Of a stretch of 48,910 bases of DNA, positions 1 through 7,399 are shown one piece after another. The translations under genes were made by a program, and so were the position numbers. This DNA comes from Rhodopirellula sp. (GTDB lineage: Bacteria; Planctomycetota; Planctomycetia; Planctomycetales; Planctomycetaceae): contig JABMPE010000274.1 in NCBI GenBank assembly GCA_013203845.1, positions 1-48,910 of the forward strand. Direction: 5' to 3'. Each line of letters starts with the position of its first letter. The stretch's first letter is position 1. Below the pieces are notes generated by a model. That model saw only the letters and a list, made by a program, of their open reading frames with translations. It was not told the origin of the DNA and ran no database searches.

Positions 1-1184
1 GGCCTGGTCCGGTGCGTCGCGTGACCATCGACAAACCGGATGGCGGAACGAGGCTCCAGAAGAGCTTTGTTGCAGTTGCAGCTGGGGACGCGGCGTTTCG
101 CCTGTGATCCAGGATGCCGCCATTGTCGCGATTGAACCACCCGCGGTGGCTCGGTATTCCCAACGTGCTGGACCGTTTAATCCAACAGGCCATCCTGCAG
201 GTCCTGACTCCGTTATTCGATCCGGGGTTCTCGGCATCGAGCCACGGTTTTCGACCCCAGCGTTCCGCTCATGGAGCAGCACAGCAGGTTCAACAGACCA
301 TTCGCAAAGGCCACCGCTTCGTTGTGGATATGGATCTTTCGAAATTCTTCGATCGCGTCCAGCACGATGTCTTAATGAGTCGCATTGCCCGCAAGGTGAT
401 CGACAAGCGATTGCTGAGCGTTATTGGTAAATACCTGCGAGCGGGCGTGATGGTGGAAGGCGTCCTGCATTCTACAACCGAGGGAACACCTCAAGGTGGT
501 CCGCTATCTCCGTTGCTGGCCAACATCTTATTAGATGATCTGGACAAGGAACTGGAGTGTCGCGGTCTGCCGTTCGTGCGCTATGCGGATGACTTTGTGA
601 TCTTCACAAAGTCGCTGCGGAGTGCTCAGCGTGTGTTCCAATCGGTGAGTCGTTATCTGACCGATCATCTTCGCCTGGTGGTAAATCAGGAGAAGAGCCG
701 TGTGGTCGATGCGGATGGAGTCGAGTTCCTCGGCTTCGTCTTCAAAGGCCGCAGGGCGACGATCAACGTGACTGCGAAGAACGTGTTGAAGTTCAAGCGT
801 CGTATCCGTGAACTCACCGGCCGCAGCTGGGGAGTTTCGATGGAGCGTCGTCTGAGCGAGCTGCGGAGTTACCTCCGTGGCTGGGCAGGTTACTTCGGTC
901 TGGCCGCGCAACTGAAACTGTTCGACAAGCTCGATCAGTGGATACGTCGCCGCATTCGCATGTGCTACTGGAAACGCTGGCGCTACTCGCGCACGCGGAG
1001 CCGTGAACTCATGCGTTTAGGCGTCTCGCGTCGTCAGGCGATCCGTCACGGGAAGAGCCGCAAGGGCTACTGGCACATGGCAAAGACCATCGCCAGTGGA
1101 GTCGGAATGACGAACGCGTGGTTGCAGGAGCAGGGACTGGTAAGCCTGAAGAGTCTCTGGGCGTCACTTGCTCCACTTCGTTGA
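1..1184 (+). pseudogene. ltrA: Group II intron reverse transcriptase/maturase, 5'-truncated by window and interrupted
   Basis: The family reverse-transcribes and helps splice group II introns. Translation in the frame starting at base 3 gives PGPVRRVTIDKPDGGTR, the usual finger-domain run, but instead of continuing directly into LGIPNVLDRLIQQA it passes through about 31 unrelated codons with an in-frame TGA at 105-107. After that the frame is open to the stop at 1182-1184 and shows the RT core (GTPQGGPLSPLLANILLDDL, then YADD around base 580), the thumb and the maturase region (YLRGWAGYF). No HNH endonuclease follows. An ATG at 114 could start a shortened 356-residue product lacking the first RT blocks, so loss of activity is likely but not proven. 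The 5' end lies outside the window. Confidence 0.9.
54..149 (+). other. In-frame insertion of about 93-96 bp with stop codon inside the maturase
   Basis: The pentamer GGCTC occurs at 52-56 and again at 148-152, exactly 96 bp (32 codons) apart. Removing one copy plus the intervening DNA restores GGTR directly joined to LGIPNVLDR, as in intact relatives (GGTRWLGIP is also possible with a 93-bp removal). The repeat resembles a 5-bp target-site duplication, but the inserted DNA has no visible terminal inverted repeats, so the mechanism is unknown. Confidence 0.6.
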
Positions 1185-1255
1185 ACCGCCCGGTGCGGAC
1201 CCGCACGCCGCGGTGGTGTGGGGAGGGCGGTCAGAAATGGCCGCCCTTACCCGAT
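1184..1255 (+). ncRNA. Group II intron domain V and VI, intron 3' end
   Basis: Immediately after the maturase stop, 1185-1217 folds as a domain V hairpin: ACCGCCCGG pairs with CCGCGGTGGT around an upper stem GTGCG/CGCAC. The lower stem would be perfect with CCGGGTGGT, so the C at about 1211 appears as an extra base. It is followed by a domain VI-like hairpin, AGGGCGG (1224-1230) with CCGCCCT (1241-1247), and an end of the type TTACCCGAT near 1254-1256. The exact 3' splice site was inferred from remembered consensus, not measured. Confidence 0.7.
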
Positions 1256-1268
1256 TTATACGCAGTTT

Positions 1269-1640
1269 TCAGTCAAAGAACGCTTTGCGAAGCTTTTCGG
1301 CAACTGGAGCGACTGCAGCGACGACGCGCCAGCCCGAAAGCACCTTTTCCAACATCCATGCCCGAATGCCTTTCCGCACTTGCTGTTCATCAGCCGGCTG
1401 AGATTCGGCACGATTAGCCTTTGCATCGAGTGCTCTCGATACAGCCGCAGAAACGGCAGTTTCAGTCTGTTCATCAGGCGTCGTTTCAAGTGCTGAGTCG
1501 CTGCCATGAACGAGGATTTCGATATCTTTGGGGCGAAAGGCTGATTCGATTGCATCAAGGAGATCTACTGGGTCTTTCGGATCTCGGCCCACGAACCGAA
1601 CAATCACCTTGCGATTCGTTTGGCGTTTTGGCCTAGACAT
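1269..1640 (-). CDS. Small alpha/beta protein of unknown function (123 aa)
   Basis: I do not recognise this protein. The ATG (1640) overlaps the stop of the upstream HTH-like gene by eight bases (ATGTCTAG), implying translational coupling. Residues 1-50 look like a compact beta-alpha-beta unit (KVIVRFVGRD, DLLDAIESAF, DIEILVHG). An acidic, Ala/Glu-rich linker follows, and the last 40 residues look helical and basic (AWMLEKVLSGWRVVAAVAPV). No signal peptide or membrane span is apparent. Its stop codon lies about 14 bp from the 3' end of the group II intron, which is on the opposite strand. The pairing of two short cytosolic proteins, one with a predicted DNA-binding fold, suggests a regulatory or conflict-type cassette, but that is inference. 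Confidence 0.65.
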   Translation of the reverse strand: MSRPKRQTNRKVIVRFVGRDPKDPVDLLDAIESAFRPKDIEILVHGSDSALETTPDEQTETAVSAAVSRALDAKANRAESQPADEQQVRKGIRAWMLEKVLSGWRVVAAVAPVAEKLRKAFFD

Positions 1641-2112
1641 TGGACACCTCCGGTGCCTCAGCCATGTCGTAGATGCCAACATCCTTAACTTGGAGTCCGT
1701 GCCCGCCCATGGAACGATGGAGGTCGTCAGCCATTTCTGCAGCTTCAACCAAGGCGTCGGCGACTTCACTGTCTGACGCTTCCATTGGAATTTCGAATTC
1801 GAGGGTCAGCTCTGCATCCCGATCCAACTCGGTTCTCGAAGGTGTCGTTTTCGTTAGACGATCAAGGTATTCCCTCGTCGCTGGGTCCTTCTCAAGGGCG
1901 GTCCTCAGCTGGAGCAGTGCACGGCCTACTCGTTCGTAGTAAGCGCTGTACGACAATCCCGCCTCGGCAGCGAGCACGCGAATGTTCATCGGTACGCCAC
2001 CGGCCAGCGAATCCAGCATAGCGGTCAGAACGTCTGCGCTCGCAGTCGGCAATTCGCTGATCGCCGACCGCATCGCAATTTTCATTTTGAGCTTATCGGG
2101 ATCGGAGGACAT
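1633..2112 (-). CDS. HTH-like protein with C-terminal alpha/beta domain, unknown function (159 aa)
   Basis: I do not recognise the family. Residues about 18-75 look like a sigma-region-4 or HTH fold: LPTASADVLTAMLDSL, then NIRVLAAEAGLSYSAYYERV with a classic helix-turn-helix spacing (RVLAAEAGLSYSAYYERV). Residues about 100-150 form a separate strand-helix-strand unit (LTLEFEIPM, SDSEVADALVEAAEMADDLH, then SMGGHGLQVKDV). The second unit recalls small domains that accompany NTP-dependent conflict systems, but this is a weak resemblance from memory. The start has a weak AAGG 8-10 bases upstream, and the 3' end overlaps the next gene. No partner effector (protease, CHAT, NTPase) is visible within the window; if one exists it would lie beyond the intron, off the left edge. 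Confidence 0.65.
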   Translation of the reverse strand: MSSDPDKLKMKIAMRSAISELPTASADVLTAMLDSLAGGVPMNIRVLAAEAGLSYSAYYERVGRALLQLRTALEKDPATREYLDRLTKTTPSRTELDRDAELTLEFEIPMEASDSEVADALVEAAEMADDLHRSMGGHGLQVKDVGIYDMAEAPEVSNV

Positions 2113-2621
2113 GAGGACCTTTGCGTATAACTTGTAATTCTGTGGACGCGGTGTTTGCCGGATTACTCCGTACGCGGCCTTTGTCTGATCAGTCTGCCGC
2201 TTTCATGCGTCCGATTTGCATGTCGATGATTGATTAGCATTCGTCAAAGCCAGTGAAAATACGGCCACAGATGGTGGGTGTCAAGCTCTTCAGTTTCAGA
2301 AACAGCGTGGACGCTTATGTTTTATCTGTACGCGGCCTAATCCAGTAAATATGGAATCGGCATCACGCGGTCCAGGTAGAATGCTGGCTGGTTGTGAGGC
2401 TTGCATGTCCGACTGGTCATCTGGAATCGGCATCATCCGCGTGCGGTTGGAATCCCGGCGTCTTGTTTTATCGAACGCGAATATTCGGCAGTCGGCGTCA
2501 GTGGCACTCACCCACAGGCCGTCAGGCCATCTCCGCCAGTATCGTACCTGGCGAGATCAATGGCACACGTGGAATTCGGTGACCTGCGTCGGTCTGCTGA
2601 CGGGTCAGTTTGCGGCCATTC
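2113..2621. other. Non-coding stretch with short direct repeats
   Basis: No convincing gene is seen here. TGGAATCGGCATCA occurs at 2352-2365 and 2422-2435 (70 bp apart), and GTACGCGGCCT at 2170-2180 and 2328-2338 (158 bp apart). The small ORFs in the stretch have no recognisable content. The left part must contain the promoter of the HTH-like gene, and the right part the 3' region of the dehydratase gene. Confidence 0.5.
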
Positions 2622-3593
2622 TCAGCGACCGTGTTCCAGGATTCCGGGCAACTGATTCAGGTCGAGATTTCCTCCCGAGAGAACGCCCACCACTTTTTTT
2701 CCGGTAAAGCGGGAACGCTCACGCCAGGCGGCGGCCAGTGTGGCGGCTCCGGCGCCTTCGGCCAGATTGTGAGTGTGTTCCAGCAGCCAGTACACGGCCT
2801 GTCGCAGTTCATCGTCGCTGACGAGAATCACGTCGTCGAGCAGTTCGTGCATGATGTTCAGCGTCATCTCAGCGGGAACTCGCGTGGCAATTCCTTCCGC
2901 CCAGGTATTGCAGGGGTAGTCCTGTCCTATCTGACCGCTCTTCCAGGACAGGGCAACGGCGGGTGCGCCTTCCGCCTGGATGCCGATCACTTTTGTTTCC
3001 GGTCGCAGGTGTTTGGCGACGATGCACGTGCTGGCGGCTCCGCTTCCCAGACCGATCGGAACAAGGATCACATCGGGATCAGGCAGATCGTCAAAGATTT
3101 CGATGGCCATTGAACCAACGCCAGCGATCAGTTTCGGCTCGTTCGCCGAATGAACGTAGCGCAGGCCTGTCTGTACGAGTTCGCTTTCGACATATGCTCG
3201 CGCTTCGTCGAAGTCGCGACCGTGTTCGATCAGTCTGGCTCCGAGTCGCTTGATCGCTGCTCCTTTGCCAGGGTTGTTTCCGACCGGGACGACGATCGTG
3301 CAATCGACTCCGAACCGGCGAGCGGCGTACGCCAGTGACTGCCCGTGATTGCCGGTCGAGCAACCCAGAATACCGGCGGCCCGTTCGGCATCGCTCAATG
3401 TCGAAACCAGATTGATGCCGCCGCGAATTTTGAACGCGCCGACCGGCTGGTGATTTTCGTGCTTGGCGAAGTAGCTGCAGCCCAGCAGATCGCTGAGTCC
3501 CGACCACTCATACAAGGACGTCGGCTTTAATACCGAACGAACACGCGGCAAGGCTTCAACAACATCTTCGTACGAAACAGGCAGAGTGCTCAT
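2622..3593 (-). CDS. Threonine/serine dehydratase-like PLP enzyme (fold type II)
   Basis: The family deaminates L-threonine or L-serine to 2-oxobutyrate or pyruvate using pyridoxal phosphate. The PLP lysine is K55 in GAFKIRGG, the phosphate-binding glycine-rich stretch is about 182-190 (IGLGSGA), and GVLSGGNLDLNQL near the end matches the family C-terminal motif. At 323 residues it has the catabolic (TdcB-like) length, with no C-terminal ACT domain of IlvA. The ATG at 3593 is chosen because AAGGTG lies about 12 bases upstream and it follows the upstream oxidoreductase stop by 25 bp; a longer frame would run into that gene. Co-transcription with the aldehyde oxidoreductase is likely. A serine racemase or threo-3-hydroxyaspartate dehydratase role is not excluded. 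Confidence 0.85.
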   Translation of the reverse strand: MSTLPVSYEDVVEALPRVRSVLKPTSLYEWSGLSDLLGCSYFAKHENHQPVGAFKIRGGINLVSTLSDAERAAGILGCSTGNHGQSLAYAARRFGVDCTIVVPVGNNPGKGAAIKRLGARLIEHGRDFDEARAYVESELVQTGLRYVHSANEPKLIAGVGSMAIEIFDDLPDPDVILVPIGLGSGAASTCIVAKHLRPETKVIGIQAEGAPAVALSWKSGQIGQDYPCNTWAEGIATRVPAEMTLNIMHELLDDVILVSDDELRQAVYWLLEHTHNLAEGAGAATLAAAWRERSRFTGKKVVGVLSGGNLDLNQLPGILEHGR

Positions 3594-3618
3594 TGTCACC
3601 GTATCACCTTCATAGAGT

Positions 3619-5412
3619 TCAGGGTTGCGAATCAGACATCCAACCTTCGGCCGTCCAGCCTCTGGCCTGGTTATACGCAGCGATGAGCGAGGCAAGTTTC
3701 GAGCGGCTCAACACAGCCGGTCCTGTCGTTTCGTTGGAAAGGGGATCATTCATGAACCTGTCCGGCAGACAGTCTTCTTCGGGCGTCCAGCCCTGCCGGA
3801 TGTTGAAGAGCTTTTTGGCGTGGACGATGCGTCGGGCGGTGTTGCGGAGTTCTTCGACCGAGTATTCAACGCCGGTAACCAGTCTCAGCATTTCACCCAT
3901 CGCGGCAAAGCGATCATCAAACACACCTCGCAGAAACTTGCACAGAATCAACGAGTCCATTAATGCCGCTTCGTCTTCCGTTTCGATAGCCAGCGGCACG
4001 GCAGACTCGTCGATGTTCAGGCGGTCCACCTGGTCGGAAAAGTCGACCTGATAGGCTCCCGACCGGTTGTGATCAGCACCTCGCGATCCCACCGCAAACC
4101 CGAGCGCCATCGTCTGTAGAACTCGCGGTTCGTAGCCTGGCAGTTCGAGACCTTTCACATGCGCGGCGAATGCTTCCGATCCCTGACCGATCCGCTGCGA
4201 AGCGATTCTTGTCCCTTCGGCCAGCAGATCGCCCACGCCTTCGCGCGCTCCGATTTTTCGCAGGGTGGCGAGCAACGCTGGCCCATTTCCGAATTTCAAT
4301 TCCGGTTCGTCCAGCAGGCCGTGCTCAACGCATTCCATCGCGAAGGCAATCGAGCCGCCGGCACTGATCGTGTCCAGTCCAAGTTCGTCGCAGAGCCGCG
4401 AGGCTTCCAGCACGACATTCGAATCAGATACTCCGCACAAAGGACCGAGCGCGAACAGGTTTTCGTATTCCATTCGCACGCCGACAGAATCTTCTGAGTC
4501 CGCCTGGCGGATTGTGTGAAAAATGTGCTCACAGCCGATCGTGCAGGCCGCGCAGGACGCGCGCGTTCGTTCGTGATTCTGACTCATGATTTCGGGTGAA
4601 AGCAGTTCCGCCTCAGCGAAAGTGCCCGTCTGAAAGTTGCGAGTCGGCAGCGTGCCCAGCCGATTGAATGTGAGCAGATTGCTGACGGTTCCCAGCTCGC
4701 GATATTTTTCGGTCGCCGGACCGAACGACTTTTTCGACAGCTCGCGGCTGAAGTTGACCAGCTCTTCCGGAAAGGCGAATGGCGTCTGCTGAGTTCCCCG
4801 CACGGCCAGCGCCTTCAGCTGCTTGGAACCCATGACCGCTCCCAGTCCACCGCGCCCGGCGTGTCGTCCGTCATGCGAAACGGTCGCGTAACGAACGAGC
4901 TTTTCACCGGCGGGACCGATCGCGGCAATTCGAAATCCTTTTCCCAGTCGCGTGCCAAGAACCCGTTCCGCGTCGCGACTGGAGCTTCCCCAGACGTCGT
5001 CCGCCGTTTCGAAGCGGATCAGGGAATCTTCAACAACGATGCACGTGGGTGACTGGGCAGCGCCGACGATGACGATCGCGTCGTAGCCACATTTTTTACC
5101 GGCAATGGCGAAGCCCGACGATGACAGCGAATCGTTGATCCGCTGAGTCAGCGGCGACTTGGACAGAACGGCGAACTTGGCCGACGTTGTTAACGGACTG
5201 CCGACCAGCGGGCTGAACACGAAGATCAGCGGCGATTCCGGAGCCAGCGGGTCGACTCCATCCGGACAGTGTTCGAGCAGCAGCCACGTTCCCAGGCCCG
5301 ATCCACCAATAAAGTCTCTCAGTACATCATTCGGGATGATGATGTCGACGCTCGACCGGCTGGAGAGATCAACCTTCAAACAGCGACCGTGATAACCGTG
5401 AAGTGTGGACAT
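3619..5412 (-). CDS. Aldehyde:ferredoxin oxidoreductase family protein (tungsten/molybdenum bis-pterin)
   Basis: AOR-family enzymes oxidise aldehydes to carboxylates at a tungsten or molybdenum bis-pterin site and pass electrons to ferredoxin through one [4Fe-4S] cluster. The N-terminal domain (IGGSGLGTWLL, then FVFSPLVGSPLTTSAKFAV and KSPLTQRINDSLSSSGFA) matches AOR_N. Cluster ligands are C287, C290 and C294 (CAACTIGC) and C491 (ILCKFLRG), the usual CX2CX3C plus distant Cys pattern. The mid region carries DGRHAGRGGLGAVMGSK, the conserved pterin-contact loop. At 597 residues it is of normal length. The next gene downstream, 25 bp away, is a threonine dehydratase-like enzyme; upstream is an ABC export operon. 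No dedicated ferredoxin or pterin-synthesis gene is present in the window, so the redox partner is unknown. Confidence 0.88.
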   Translation of the reverse strand: MSTLHGYHGRCLKVDLSSRSSVDIIIPNDVLRDFIGGSGLGTWLLLEHCPDGVDPLAPESPLIFVFSPLVGSPLTTSAKFAVLSKSPLTQRINDSLSSSGFAIAGKKCGYDAIVIVGAAQSPTCIVVEDSLIRFETADDVWGSSSRDAERVLGTRLGKGFRIAAIGPAGEKLVRYATVSHDGRHAGRGGLGAVMGSKQLKALAVRGTQQTPFAFPEELVNFSRELSKKSFGPATEKYRELGTVSNLLTFNRLGTLPTRNFQTGTFAEAELLSPEIMSQNHERTRASCAACTIGCEHIFHTIRQADSEDSVGVRMEYENLFALGPLCGVSDSNVVLEASRLCDELGLDTISAGGSIAFAMECVEHGLLDEPELKFGNGPALLATLRKIGAREGVGDLLAEGTRIASQRIGQGSEAFAAHVKGLELPGYEPRVLQTMALGFAVGSRGADHNRSGAYQVDFSDQVDRLNIDESAVPLAIETEDEAALMDSLILCKFLRGVFDDRFAAMGEMLRLVTGVEYSVEELRNTARRIVHAKKLFNIRQGWTPEEDCLPDRFMNDPLSNETTGPAVLSRSKLASLIAAYNQARGWTAEGWMSDSQP

Positions 5413-5488
5413 TACTGAGCGGTTCGATCATGCGAACGTGTTAACAAAGAGACCGCTTCGCATGGCAGATCGAAGCGAGCCTCGCATC

Positions 5489-7399
5489 TTAACGAACCGT
5501 CGCGTCGACCGAAGTCGCTTTTTGTCGGGAGCCAATCGGAAACAGCATCCAGTGAGCTCCTGACTCGATTGGAACTTCAGGTGGAGGAAACGTTTCTCCT
5601 GTCAGCTGATGGACAGCCCAGACCGCAGCCAGATCACCGGCTCTGGCAAAAGGCATCAAGGAAGCGACGACATCGGTGTTGCCGATTCGCCCCAGTGAGA
5701 CCGCAGAGGCCTGACGAACCGAAAGATCTTCCGGTTCGAGCGAGAGTAAATCGAGAAAACGAGCTTGCAGTAATTTTGCGAGCGCTGCGTCTTTGCTGCC
5801 CTCGAACAGCCAGCCAAGCGACCAGATGGCAGCGGTCCGGGATTCATTCATGAAGAATCGTGGCGGAGCCTTCGCGATCCATCGTTTCAGCAGTGGACCA
5901 GCCGGTTGATACCTGGCTCGACCAAGTGCTTCAAACAGGTGTGCCAGAACACTGCCCTCGTGCTGATGCAGCGACGCCCCGTCGCTGACCTGCTGGTCGA
6001 GCCGCTCCGCATGTTCCAGCAGAGCGGGCCGTTTTTCGGCGACATCCAGCCGTCGTAATCCCCATGCGGCAGCGATGGCGACTTCTGCACGCGGGGAATC
6101 GAGTAATTCCAGCATTCGGTCCGCGGCACCGGTCTGGTCCCGTAACGTCAGCAGCACGATCGCCTGCTCCTGTTCTCGCCAGGAAGGTCGCTCGACCGCA
6201 TCGAAGGCCACCTGGTTGACGGCTGCCTGGAACGAGTCCTCCATGCCCAGCCGCAGCATCCCCTGTCGAGCCGCTCGGCGAAGTTCCGGATGCGGATCAT
6301 CCAGCGTCTGACCGAGCAGACCAATGCCCTCGTTCGACGGAAACCGAAGCAGCGTGTCGAGGGCCACACGCCGCACCTCAGGATCGGAATGTCTGATCGC
6401 TGCGGGAGCCAATGTAGACAGCTCGGAAACGTTTTGCTCCAGCAGGCACCGCCAGGCTTCGCGAACTAACGGTGCCTGATGCGGCACGGATAGACCTTTC
6501 GTGATCGCTTGCCTCAGTAAATCGCGACTGGCATCGCTGGAGTGATGCAGCAACAGATAAACGCCGGCAAGTTGTTTCAGCTGGCTGCGAGCGTCAGTTG
6601 CCGACAGATATTTCTGAGCCAGCGGCTCCAGTTCGATGCGTTTAATTTTCCCGAGCGTCCGAGCGGCTTCCAGCATGATGCCAGTGTCACGGCTCGTCGC
6701 GATCAGATTCTGAAGTTCGTCGTGAAGCGGCGGATCGCTGGTCATGGATGCCGGGAGTTCGGCGAAAGCTTGGATGGCCAGCAATTGTCGATACCGCGGC
6801 ACGTCTCTGTCTGCCAGTCGTACCTGCCAGACTGCGAGCATTTGTTTGTCGTGCCAGCGAGCCAGCGCCGGTTCGACTAGCATTTCAAACTGCGTTCCGG
6901 AACCCGCCTGCAGAAGTTCCTTCAGGATTTTCGAGCAGCGTTGATTGTTGAGAATGATCAGGGTGCGAGCAATTTCGACCGTCACGGATCGCGGTGCCGC
7001 GCGATCGTTCAGAGCGTTGATCAGCGCGTCGCCAGCGGCTGAACAATCGCCATACCCCTCCTGATGAGCACGACCGATGCTGATGGCGACGTCGCGTTTC
7101 AACTCGTACTCGGGGCCGTCGAGCGCTTCGATCCACAATGGAAGATTCGAAGCAGGCAACCGACGGATCGGCGCCGGCGAAACCAGTTCCGATCCGCGGA
7201 GCGTTTGCAGTTCTGGTTCGATGATCTCAGCTGTCGCGATGGGTGCGTCGACCTCGATGACCTTGTCGATCACCGTGTCGGGCTGAGCGGCGCACGGTTG
7301 AGAAAAACAGACAACCAGCGCCGTCAACAGGGTCGCTCTGCACGCTCTAGCGGCTGATCCGAAAGGATCGTTTTTTTCGTGAGTCTTTGCGGTGCTCAT
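5489..7399 (-). CDS. Secreted HEAT-repeat protein of an ABC export operon (636 aa)
   Basis: HEAT repeats form curved helical scaffolds that bind other proteins. The likely start is the ATG at 7399, which overlaps the upstream permease stop (ATGA); a longer frame would read into that gene. Residues 1-40 are a long signal peptide (ATLLTALVVCFSQPCAAQ). From about 100 onward there are repeated helix pairs typical of HEAT/PBS repeats, for example SDPEVRRVALDTLLRFPS, DPHPELRRAARQGMLRLG, SPRAEVAIAAAWGLRRLD and SVRQASAVSLGRIG. The C-terminal 40 residues (VWAVHQLTGETFPPPEVP) look like an unstructured tail. Its coupling to the permease suggests that it is exported and works with, or is a periplasmic scaffold for, that transporter. 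The specific partner is unknown. Confidence 0.8.
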   Translation of the reverse strand: MSTAKTHEKNDPFGSAARACRATLLTALVVCFSQPCAAQPDTVIDKVIEVDAPIATAEIIEPELQTLRGSELVSPAPIRRLPASNLPLWIEALDGPEYELKRDVAISIGRAHQEGYGDCSAAGDALINALNDRAAPRSVTVEIARTLIILNNQRCSKILKELLQAGSGTQFEMLVEPALARWHDKQMLAVWQVRLADRDVPRYRQLLAIQAFAELPASMTSDPPLHDELQNLIATSRDTGIMLEAARTLGKIKRIELEPLAQKYLSATDARSQLKQLAGVYLLLHHSSDASRDLLRQAITKGLSVPHQAPLVREAWRCLLEQNVSELSTLAPAAIRHSDPEVRRVALDTLLRFPSNEGIGLLGQTLDDPHPELRRAARQGMLRLGMEDSFQAAVNQVAFDAVERPSWREQEQAIVLLTLRDQTGAADRMLELLDSPRAEVAIAAAWGLRRLDVAEKRPALLEHAERLDQQVSDGASLHQHEGSVLAHLFEALGRARYQPAGPLLKRWIAKAPPRFFMNESRTAAIWSLGWLFEGSKDAALAKLLQARFLDLLSLEPEDLSVRQASAVSLGRIGNTDVVASLMPFARAGDLAAVWAVHQLTGETFPPPEVPIESGAHWMLFPIGSRQKATSVDATVR

